Assembly: GCA_036393295.1 (NCBI GenBank)
Contig: DASWHF010000057.1
Coordinates: forward strand, 1 to 28,284
DNA: 28,284 bases
Source: DASWHF01 sp036393295
GTDB taxonomy: Bacteria > Pseudomonadota > Gammaproteobacteria > Acidiferrobacterales > UBA6901
Direction of reading: 5' to 3'
The notes beneath the pieces were generated by a model. That model did no database searches and was not told where the DNA came from. It saw nothing but the letters and a program-made list of their open reading frames with translations. The position numbers and the translations under genes are program-made. Below, piece by piece: positions 22,301-28,284 of the stretch. Position 1 is the first letter of the stretch. Each line of letters opens with the position of its first letter.

Positions 22301-25061
22301 AGGCGCCGCCGGCGCGGCGGCACTGCTCGACCTCGTTGTGCACCGTTGACACATGGCCGCGCGCTTCGCCGGTGAAGATCTGCAGCAGTACGGGATCCAG
22401 CCGCGGCGCCGGCTCGTCCTCCTCGGCGTCCGCGGCCGTCGCAGCGATTTCGATCGGCGGCGCGACATCGTAGTCTTCGACATAGGCCGCGGCATCCGTT
22501 TCCATCTCGGGCTGAGCGGCCGGCGGCTCGGCGGCAGCCTCGGCCGCGCCGCCGTCGCTCGCCATGGCGTCGGCACGATTGCGCAGCGCCTCGATGTCGG
22601 TGTCCGGACCGCTGCCGCCCTCGAGCTGATCGACCATGCGGGGCAGCACGCCGTGGACCTCGTTGAGCAGCCGGAACATCGGATCGGAATACGGAATCTT
22701 GCCCTCGCGCACGCGATTGAGCATGTTCTCGACCGCCCAGGCGAGCTCGGCGATCTCCGAGGCGCCGACCATGCGGCCGCTGCCCTTCAGGGTATGGAAG
22801 GCGCGGCGCAGCTCGAGCAGCACGTCGCGGTTGTCGGGCGCGGCCTGCCACGCCGGCAGGGTCTTGTCGATGACGGTGATGATCTCGCGCGCGTCCTCGA
22901 TGAAGATCTGCATGATCTCCTCGTCGAGGTCCTCCATGCCCGGCGGCGGCGCGGGCTTGGACGGCACCGCGCGGGCGACAGGTCTCGGCGCCGCGGCCGG
23001 CGCGGCCGGCGGCCGGGTCGCGGGCCGCAGGTTCTGGCGGGCGAGGGTCGCGAGGATATTGGCGGTCTGCTGCACGGTCGCCTGGATTTCCGGCGAGAAC
23101 TGCTCAGGGTCGTCGGTAACGATGGTCAGCAGGTTGTTCATCTCCTGGCTGATCTTCTCGATCTTCTCCTGGTCCTGCTTGGCGGCGAGCGTGGCGATGT
23201 CGCGCAGGTCCTGGCGGATGATGCTGTGCACCCGGCGGTTCGCCGGCTTCTCGAACCACAGCGCCAGCTGTTTCTCGATGTCGGCGATCAGCGCCTCGGG
23301 GTTGCCGACCGGCAAATGGGTGCCGGTGCGCGCCGAGTCCAGCTCGCGCCACGCGACGTCCAGCAGCTGCTCGACGTTCGGCCGGTCGCGCTCCAGGCCC
23401 TCGATGTAGGCGCCGATCGTCCCGACCGCGACCGCCAGGGCGTCGAGCACCACGTTGGTCACCGGCTGGCCGACGGTCTGAATCTCCTGCATGTAGTCGT
23501 TGGTCGCGCCGGTCAGCTCCGCGACCCGCTCCTGACCGAGGATCTCCAGGGCGCCCTGGATCTGGCTCAGATGGGTCGGGATCGGGGCGAGGATCGACGG
23601 GTCGTCGGGCGTGGCGGCGAAGGTCTCGAGCGCCTCCTCGACCTTGCCGAGATTGACGCGGATCTCGCCGGCGACCACCACCAGCAGCTGCTTGAAATCC
23701 GTGTCGGTCAGCGCGGCGTCGCTGAGCTCCATGCCCTCGACGGCGACGGCGCCCTCGGCGCCGCGCAGGCGCTTCAGGCTCAGGATCGCGTCGTCGATCT
23801 GCCGCTTCCAGCCGGGGCCGAGGCTGCGGAAATCGCGCGCGCTGCTCTCGATGTACAACAGGGCGCTGGCCATCGGCATGGACGCCGCCTCGGGCCGCGC
23901 GATGCCTCCGGCGCTCAGGGCGCTGCAGACCTCGGTCAGTTCGTCGATCAGGGACTTGAGCAGCGGCACGCCCAGCATGCCGAGCGTGCCGGACATCTTC
24001 TGCAGCAGCGCGATCAGCGACGTCAGCGCCTCGCCGTCCTGGCGCGCCTCGTCGAAATAGGCCGACAACAGCTCCTGGGCGCGGGTGACTTCCTTGCCGA
24101 GCGCCGAGGAGACCGCCTGCAGCGCCGCGGGGGTCGGCAGGTCGACGATCTCGGACTCCACCTCCTCGGTACCGCGACCGAACAGCGCCTCGAGGTCGAA
24201 GGCCTCCTTGAGCTCGCCGATGCGGCCGTCGTGCGACGCGCTGGCGCCGATCTCGAACAGCATCGCCTTGACCAGCGCCTCGGAGTTGGCGCGCATGCCG
24301 GCCTTGTCGACGCCGTCGATCAGCTTCTTGATCTGCTGGTCGAGCCGGCCGATCAGTTTCTTGCGATCGTTGCTGGCTTCGAGGCCGCCGCGGGCTAGCG
24401 CCTCGACCAGGCCGCCGGCGACCCAGAACAGCTGCTCGATCACGCTGACGTGCGCCCGGTGCTCGAGCTTCCTGACGATCTGGCCGATCTTGTCGAGCTG
24501 CGCGGTGTCGGACACGTTGCGCAGCCAGCCGAGCAGCGCCTGCTGCAGCGCCGGGCGCAGCGTCTTGGCGGTGGCGACGAAATCCTCCTCGGAAGTCTTG
24601 CGGCGCTCGCCCGGCTCGACCGGCGGACGCACCGACAGGTCGGGGGCGAACAGATCGAGCTCGGAAACCTGCTCGGCACCGCGTGCCGCGCGCAGCTCGT
24701 TGATGACCGGCAGCAGCCGCAGCGGGGAATCCTTCTGGTTGTACTGCAGGCGCGCCAGGTAATCGGGGACCGACAGGATGCCGCGCACCAGGGATTCGAA
24801 CGCGGCGTTGCCCGGCTCGACCTTGCCGTCGATCATCGCCTGGGCGAGCAGCTCGTTCTCCTGAGCGAGCAGGGCGGCGCCGTCCAGCTCGACCATCTGC
24901 AGCGTGCCCACCACCTGGTGCAGATAGGTATGGCAGAAACGCAGCTGGGCATTGTCGCCGCGGTTCTCCGCAAACGACTCCAGGGCGAGACGGGCCTGCT
25001 TCAGCGTCTCGTCGATCTCGGTCTTTACCCAACCGAGCGTGCCTGGATCAATGGTGCTCAT
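19368..25061 (-). CDS. chpA: ChpA-like hybrid chemotaxis histidine kinase
   Basis: This 1897-residue cytoplasmic kinase controls type IV pilus motility through PilG/PilH. Three canonical Hpt domains are seen: AFHTLKGSGRM (H756), AAHTMQGSSRA (H932) and SLHTLKGGARM (H1115). The first 680 residues hold degenerate Hpt-like helical bundles (for example CHTYLHQVVG at 43-52) without the HTLKG motif. Ala/Pro-rich linkers join the Hpts. The kinase core follows: dimerisation from about 1290, N box MIRNAIDHGVED (1481-1492), DDGAGL (1524-1529) and GRGVGMDVV (1575-1583). Then come a CheW domain (about 1612-1750) and a C-terminal receiver with D1824 and K1876. It is shorter than the 2472-residue Pseudomonas ChpA. 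The ATG at 25061 has no clear Shine-Dalgarno sequence. Confidence 0.93.
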   Translation of the reverse strand: MSTIDPGTLGWVKTEIDETLKQARLALESFAENRGDNAQLRFCHTYLHQVVGTLQMVELDGAALLAQENELLAQAMIDGKVEPGNAAFESLVRGILSVPDYLARLQYNQKDSPLRLLPVINELRAARGAEQVSELDLFAPDLSVRPPVEPGERRKTSEEDFVATAKTLRPALQQALLGWLRNVSDTAQLDKIGQIVRKLEHRAHVSVIEQLFWVAGGLVEALARGGLEASNDRKKLIGRLDQQIKKLIDGVDKAGMRANSEALVKAMLFEIGASASHDGRIGELKEAFDLEALFGRGTEEVESEIVDLPTPAALQAVSSALGKEVTRAQELLSAYFDEARQDGEALTSLIALLQKMSGTLGMLGVPLLKSLIDELTEVCSALSAGGIARPEAASMPMASALLYIESSARDFRSLGPGWKRQIDDAILSLKRLRGAEGAVAVEGMELSDAALTDTDFKQLLVVVAGEIRVNLGKVEEALETFAATPDDPSILAPIPTHLSQIQGALEILGQERVAELTGATNDYMQEIQTVGQPVTNVVLDALAVAVGTIGAYIEGLERDRPNVEQLLDVAWRELDSARTGTHLPVGNPEALIADIEKQLALWFEKPANRRVHSIIRQDLRDIATLAAKQDQEKIEKISQEMNNLLTIVTDDPEQFSPEIQATVQQTANILATLARQNLRPATRPPAAPAAAPRPVARAVPSKPAPPPGMEDLDEEIMQIFIEDAREIITVIDKTLPAWQAAPDNRDVLLELRRAFHTLKGSGRMVGASEIAELAWAVENMLNRVREGKIPYSDPMFRLLNEVHGVLPRMVDQLEGGSGPDTDIEALRNRADAMASDGGAAEAAAEPPAAQPEMETDAAAYVEDYDVAPPIEIAATAADAEEDEPAPRLDPVLLQIFTGEARGHVSTVHNEVEQCRRAGGACLVSEALLRAAHTMQGSSRALGIRFMAESCSQMEKMLQVYQVRQQPLETRALDLMERVADLVAELIDAMNRGDTASSDLQHRFADLTHDLDDAMHDLSSHEPGGHEPVAAARRPAAPPPARPAAPVRAAPPRAAQPPVDEPEPADEVAEDIDPELLEIFLEEAVDILGSIEEALRNWRSDRSNTGAVQDLKRSLHTLKGGARMAGAMNMGSLGHNTESLLKDVEDGRVQAGADLLDLLDEVHDTLVTMVDQMQNRRPIANVAALNAKVLARLKGEAAPPRAAEAESAPPGGLRAVPVPPPRPAAAPPQAADREPRYIEPDTAAAEPDALPEPVYALAAGAEDATPMLDAGDRRGEPAESAEAAAEAADRRGQIRVRTSLLNNLVNYAGEVSISRSRMQQQIFGFRENLAELNRSVTRFRDQIRELEIHSESQILYRAETAVSNAGLEFDPLEFDRFSRLQQLSRGLAESLHDLYTIQNNMDNFVGQAETVLQQQARVNTELQEGLMRTRMISFSTQAARLRHIVRQTAREVGKRVELELAGSEVEVDRTVLERMIGPFEHMIRNAIDHGVEDAAGRKRAGKPPVGKITVTTAHEGTEIVIRFSDDGAGLNIDAIRRKAIERGLMKDGATLTDEELVQFILVSGFSTAGAVSHLSGRGVGMDVVHNEIKQLGGSITVDTRHGQGTSFVIRLPLTLSITQALMVYVGEQMFAVPLSSVANLLEVPVEKLNNIHMGKKPLLNYNDQVYPFMHLATRLGLTAQPRTTRKVPVLLTRSGSRLMAMQVDGLGGTQEVVIKTLGPQLSRIEGLSGATILGDGRVILILDVPGLWITDERMQMVARREPEKVEPAESTSRRPMIMVVDDSITVRKVTSRYLQKRAMDVMVAKDGIDALEQLREQVPDVMLVDIEMPRMDGYELTTNVRNDPALRHVPIIMITSRAGAKHRDRALQLGVNLYMTKPYQEDELVKNINAMLSRAARG

Positions 25062-25090
25062 AATAGAGGTCTAAGCGCGCCGTGCGCCGC

Positions 25091-25129
25091 ATCCTTCTTT
25101 GAGGATCGGCGACCCGCCTCCCCGGCGGG
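25091..25129. other. two hairpins in the pilJ/chpA spacer
   Basis: The 85-base gap between pilJ and chpA holds CCCGCC-5 nt-GGCGGG (25113-25129) and ATCCT-6 nt-AGGAT (25091-25106). There is no U-tract. They may act as an mRNA processing or attenuation point lowering chpA relative to pilJ. Confidence 0.4.
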
Positions 25130-25146
25130 CCGCGGTTCGCGCCGCA

Positions 25147-27279
25147 TCAGGCCGCCGGCAGCTTGAAGCCCGCCACCGAGGCCTGCAGCTCGCGCGCCAG
25201 CTCGGAGAGCTTGCCGATCGACTCGGCGGTCTGTCGGGTACCGGTGGAGGTCAGCGTCGTGGCTTCCTGGATCTGGCCCATGTTCAAGGACACCGCGGTC
25301 GCCGTCTCGGACTGCTGGTGGGCGACGCGCGCGATGCCCACGATCAGCTCGGAGAGCTGCTCGGACACCGACTCGATCTCGCCGAGCGCCTGACCGGCGG
25401 CGTCCGCCAGCCGCGTGCCTTCCACCACGCCCTTGGTCGTCTGCTCCATGGCCGCCACCGCCTCGTTGGTGTCCGCCTGAATGGTCTTCACCAGGTCGGC
25501 GATCTGCTTGGTCGCCTCACCGGAACGCTCGGCGAGGCGCTGCACTTCGTCCGCCACCACCGCGAAACCGCGGCCGGCCTCGCCCGCCATGGCCGCCTGG
25601 ATCGCGGCGTTCAAGGACAGGATGTTGGTCTGCTCGGCGATGTCGTTGATCAGCTCGACGATTTCACCGATCTGCTGCGAGGACTCGCCGAGTCGCTTGA
25701 TGCGTTTCGCGGTCTCCTGAATCTGCTCGCGCATCTCGTCCATGCCCTGGATGGTGTTGTGCACGGCGTCGGAACCGCGCTTCGCGGTGTTCACCGAGCC
25801 CTGCGCCACTTCCGCGGACTTCTCGGCGGACAGCGACATTTCCTCCATCGACTTGGCCATGGACTTGACGCGTTCGGTCGTCTCGGCGATCTGCGCCGCT
25901 TGGCGCGTGGCGGCCTGAGTCAGCTCGTTCGCCGTCTGCCGCGACCGCTCCGACGCCACCGCCACCTGTTGCGCGGCGGCCTTGATGCGCACCACCAGGT
26001 TGCGCATCTCCTTCACGGCGAAATTGATCGAGTCCGCGATGGCGCCCGTGATCTGTTCGGTCACCTCCGGTTGAATCGTCAGGTCGCCGTCGGCGAGGTT
26101 ACCCATCTCGTCGAGCAGCTTCAGAATCGCGTCCTGGGTGGTACGGTTCTGCTCGGCGCTCTGGCGGGCGCGGTCGCGCTGGTCGTTCACCAGCTTGCGA
26201 CCGACCAGCAGCAGGAACACGAAGGAGATCACCGCCATGACGTAGGTCAGCGTGCGGCTCGCCTCGCGTTGATCGGACAGCGCGGTGTAGCCCTGCACCA
26301 GCTTTTGCGAGGCCTGCAGCAGCGGATCGGACTGCTCGAACACCAATTGGCTGGCGCGTTGCGAGACGAACAGCTCGGCGGCAATGCCGAGAATGCCTTC
26401 GACGTGCGCGTTGAGCTCGTCGAAGATGCCGGCCGCCTCGTCGAGCTTGGTGCGAACCGCCGCCGGCAGCGCGGCGCGCAGCTTGGCGTTGGTGTCTCGG
26501 AACAGCTTCGCGTCCTTGCCGAACTGGGCGGCGGCCACCGCCGCCTCCGAGCCGCCCTGGGCGAACAGGTTCACGTCCTTGGCGATACGCTGGCTCAGCA
26601 TGCCCTGGCGGCCGGCGAGATAGAGCACGTCGCCCTTGACGCCCGCGGCGGCGCCCATTTCCACCACCTCGTCGGACAGCGCAAGCAGCAGCGGGGCGGC
26701 CTGGTTGATGCCGACCACGTGGTCGCGCAGGGTCAGCATCGCCTCCTCCTGACCCAGAATCTGGTCGACCTGGCCCTGAACGCCTTCGCCCTTCTTCGGC
26801 GACCAGAGCTTGATCACCTCGTCCAGCGCCGGTCGCACGTCCTTCGGGGTCGGCGGGATCTCGAGCTTGTCGCTGCCGTTCACCAGCGTGCTGACGATGC
26901 CCTCGAAGATGTCGCGCGATTCCTTGAGCGTCGGGAACGCGCCCTCCTGGCCGTACACCGCCTCGCGCGCGTCCTTGGCGATGCGTTGCGACAACATCAG
27001 GAGCTGGGAAGACTGCTCGATGTAGCGCGATTCGCGATCGGAGCGCTGCGTATTGACGAACAGCAGCCATACCATGACGATCATCGACAGCACCATGCCG
27101 GCCAGCAGGAACGGCAGGCCGGAAGCCGAGCCGCCCCGGGGCGCGCGCGGCCGGCTTTCGGGCACGTCGGTGAATTCGGCAACCGCCTCCTCGGTGATGC
27201 GCGCGTCGGCCAGGTCGATAAGCTCCTCGGACGGCTGGTCGATCAGGTTCTCTTTTGCTATTGCTTTTGCTCTCGCCAT
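25147..27279 (-). CDS. pilJ: PilJ, type IV pilus methyl-accepting chemoreceptor
   Basis: This 710-residue transmembrane receptor of the Pil-Chp system has a polar N-terminal tail (1-53) and TM1 (about 54-75, LPFLLAGMVLSMIVMVWLLFV). The periplasmic region holds two PilJ-type repeats, each with an LSQRIAKD motif (96-103 and 228-235). TM2 is about 343-360, then a HAMP region (about 385-430) and a long coiled-coil signalling domain. The kinase-contact tip, around 547-577, is the conserved DIAEQTNILSLNAAIQAAMA segment. No pilK methyltransferase gene follows. The ATG at 27279 has GAGG about 9 bases upstream and lies 24 bases after the pilI stop. It feeds ChpA through PilI. Confidence 0.95.
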   Translation of the reverse strand: MARAKAIAKENLIDQPSEELIDLADARITEEAVAEFTDVPESRPRAPRGGSASGLPFLLAGMVLSMIVMVWLLFVNTQRSDRESRYIEQSSQLLMLSQRIAKDAREAVYGQEGAFPTLKESRDIFEGIVSTLVNGSDKLEIPPTPKDVRPALDEVIKLWSPKKGEGVQGQVDQILGQEEAMLTLRDHVVGINQAAPLLLALSDEVVEMGAAAGVKGDVLYLAGRQGMLSQRIAKDVNLFAQGGSEAAVAAAQFGKDAKLFRDTNAKLRAALPAAVRTKLDEAAGIFDELNAHVEGILGIAAELFVSQRASQLVFEQSDPLLQASQKLVQGYTALSDQREASRTLTYVMAVISFVFLLLVGRKLVNDQRDRARQSAEQNRTTQDAILKLLDEMGNLADGDLTIQPEVTEQITGAIADSINFAVKEMRNLVVRIKAAAQQVAVASERSRQTANELTQAATRQAAQIAETTERVKSMAKSMEEMSLSAEKSAEVAQGSVNTAKRGSDAVHNTIQGMDEMREQIQETAKRIKRLGESSQQIGEIVELINDIAEQTNILSLNAAIQAAMAGEAGRGFAVVADEVQRLAERSGEATKQIADLVKTIQADTNEAVAAMEQTTKGVVEGTRLADAAGQALGEIESVSEQLSELIVGIARVAHQQSETATAVSLNMGQIQEATTLTSTGTRQTAESIGKLSELARELQASVAGFKLPAA

Positions 27280-27303
27280 GGTATGTGCCTCTGCTCGTAC
27301 GCC

Positions 27304-27846
27304 CTAAGCCGCCACGTGCCTGAACGTGGCGGTATCCGCCAGCGATTTCATGTCAAACTCGCCCCATATAACGTCGTCGCGCAGGAACGCGCCTTTCACG
27401 TGCGTCATCACGGGGTCATCCATCCCCGGCAGGTCCTGCCGCTCGGCCTCCTCGTCGAAGTGGCGCAGTCCCAGCACTTCGTGCACGAGCAGACCCGTGT
27501 GCAGTCCCGGAACGTTCATCACCAGCAGCCGCGCAGCGTCGTCGATGAAGACCGCCGGCTTCCCGAAGTACTCGGCAAAATCGACGATCGTGATCAGGTT
27601 GCCGCGCACGTTGGCGACGCCCTTGACCCACGGCTTGGTGCCCGGTACCGGCGTGTAGCTCGGACAGGGCAGCACCTCGAGCACCTCGTCGAGCGCCGCG
27701 ACCAGACGCAGATCGGCGAGCCGAAACGCCACGCCGGACCACAACCGCGCGGCTTGAACTTCTTGGGGCAGTCCGGGCGCCGTCCGTATGCTCTCCTGCT
27801 GCATCTTGCGCAGCAGTACGAGCGGGTCCTCACGGGTCCGTGCCAT
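27304..27846 (-). CDS. pilI: PilI, CheW-like coupling protein
   Basis: This 180-residue CheW-domain adaptor couples PilJ to ChpA. After a helical N-terminus (MARTREDPLVLLRKMQQES) the CheW core shows WSGVAFRLADLRLVAALDEVLEVL, then PWVKGVANVRGNLITIVDFAEYFG, the most conserved CheW stretch, and FLRDDVIWGEFDMKSL near the end. Start at 27846: the ATG shares one base with the TGA of pilH (TGATG), so the two are translationally coupled. The longer open frame upstream is pilH read out of frame. Order pilH-pilI-pilJ-chpA matches the Pseudomonas cluster. Confidence 0.9.
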   Translation of the reverse strand: MARTREDPLVLLRKMQQESIRTAPGLPQEVQAARLWSGVAFRLADLRLVAALDEVLEVLPCPSYTPVPGTKPWVKGVANVRGNLITIVDFAEYFGKPAVFIDDAARLLVMNVPGLHTGLLVHEVLGLRHFDEEAERQDLPGMDDPVMTHVKGAFLRDDVIWGEFDMKSLADTATFRHVAA

Positions 27847-28208
27847 CACAGCGCCTTGAGCTTCTCGATCAGTACCTTTTCGTCGATCGGCTTGACCAGA
27901 TAGTCCTTCGCGCCCTGGCGCAATCCCCACGCCTTATCGGTCTCCTGCCCCTTGGTCGAACAAATGATCACGGGGATCGATGCGGTTTCCGGATCGCGCG
28001 AAATGCTGCGCGTCGCTTCGAAGCCGCTCATGCCGGGCATCACGATGTCCATTAATATGAGGTCGGGCCGCTCCTTCTTGGCCTTGGCGACCGCCTCCTC
28101 GCCGCTGGACGCCGTGGTCACCGTATATCCGTTTTTCTTCAGCAACTGGCTCAGCAGATGGGTGTCGGTCGCCGAGTCGTCCACGACCAGTACAGTTTTT
28201 ATGGCCAT
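27846..28208 (-). CDS. pilH: PilH, single-domain response regulator
   Basis: This 120-residue receiver domain without an output domain starts MAIKTVLVVDDSATD. D10 and D11 form the acidic pocket, D54 in LILMDIVMPG is the phosphoacceptor, and K106 in DYLVKPID completes the site. GQETDKAWGLRQGAKDYLVKP fits PilH rather than PilG of pseudomonads. PilH opposes PilG in controlling pilus extension and retraction. The ATG at 28208 has GGAG about 10 bases upstream; 22 further open codons before it look non-coding. First complete gene of the Pil-Chp set in the window. Confidence 0.9.
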   Translation of the reverse strand: MAIKTVLVVDDSATDTHLLSQLLKKNGYTVTTASSGEEAVAKAKKERPDLILMDIVMPGMSGFEATRSISRDPETASIPVIICSTKGQETDKAWGLRQGAKDYLVKPIDEKVLIEKLKAL

Positions 28209-28215
28209 ATCTGCG

Positions 28216-28284
28216 CTACTCCGCTCTCGTTTCGTTGTCTGTAACGGCGCCGTCCTCGGGACGCCCGTTCTCAATGCACGTACT
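28216..28284 (-). CDS. C-terminal tail of an upstream gene, possibly pilG
   Basis: A frame open to the window edge reads STCIENGRPEDGAVTDNETRAE and ends in TAG, 7 bases before the pilH ATG and inside the GGAG ribosome-binding stretch. This is the usual layout of a preceding operon gene. In relatives pilG comes first. Only 22 codons are visible and no motif confirms it. Confidence 0.35.
   Translation of the reverse strand, partial: STCIENGRPEDGAVTDNETRAE

Noticed and set aside
22353..24398. 681-codon plus-strand open frame opposite chpA
   Set aside because: Antisense shadow of ChpA Hpt and linker regions; no recognisable domain or ribosome binding site.
25099..27903. 934-codon plus-strand open frame opposite pilJ/pilI
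   Set aside because: It is antisense to clear pilJ and pilI, rich in Leu/Arg/His/Gly as expected from reading high-GC genes backwards, and has no motif.

Overview
The window comes from a high-GC gammaproteobacterium. The evidence is a PilH-PilI-PilJ-ChpA twitching-motility chemosensory cluster of the Pseudomonas/Xanthomonas type, a tkt-gap-pgk-pyk-fba central-carbon cluster and a BioA. The genus cannot be fixed from this sequence; an autotrophic sulfur-oxidiser-like gammaproteobacterium is only a guess. Nearly all genes lie on the minus strand. The exceptions are a PhnD-like binding protein and bioA (15.9-18.2 kb). No rRNA, tRNA, insertion sequence, phage gene or CRISPR array was seen.

Layout from left to right. 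(1) 1-5281 looks like accessory DNA. A 1084-residue MalT-like STAND ATPase regulator has its winged-helix/BTAD effector at the C-terminus. Downstream of it on the same strand are two paralogous ~65-71 aa proteins of unknown function, a 39-codon exported peptide, an outer-membrane beta-barrel protein, a lipoprotein-like short ORF that may be frameshifted, and the start of another exported protein cut by the window edge. (2) 5376-5768 is a small CPCC-type cysteine-rich protein. (3) 6014-13373 is the glycolysis/Calvin-type block, transcribed tkt > gap > pgk > pyk > fba, with a good sigma70 promoter before fba and an intrinsic terminator after it. (4) 13794-15665 holds a redoxin, a protein of unknown function and an inositol-monophosphatase-family enzyme. 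(5) 15930-18239 on the plus strand holds an orphan PhnD-like periplasmic protein and bioA. (6) 18275-28284 is the Chp/Pil cluster, transcribed (pilG tail?) > pilH > pilI > pilJ > chpA > two CheW-like genes, with overlapping or closely spaced starts at both ends of the set.

The most unusual signal is in the gaps between genes. Four unrelated families of imperfect palindromic repeat occupy eight gene-end or intergenic positions' worth of sequence in seven loci: a heptamer family (AAGTRGC / GCYACTT) three times, a CACGGGG family twice, a GGGTTAGGCG family once, and a CCCTCTCCC family once. Three successive junctions of the carbon block (tkt/gap, gap/pgk, pgk/pyk) and the end of fba each carry a different family. 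The heptamer element always sits in the same orientation relative to the flanking genes. Its distal arm ends within about 12 bases of the ATG of pyk, of the unknown gene at 14626-15033, and of bioA, and all three starts lack a clear Shine-Dalgarno sequence. Its proximal arm encodes the last 13 residues of Pgk and supplies the stop codon of the redoxin gene. These elements are therefore part of the coding and translation-initiation sequence of neighbouring genes, not only spacer.
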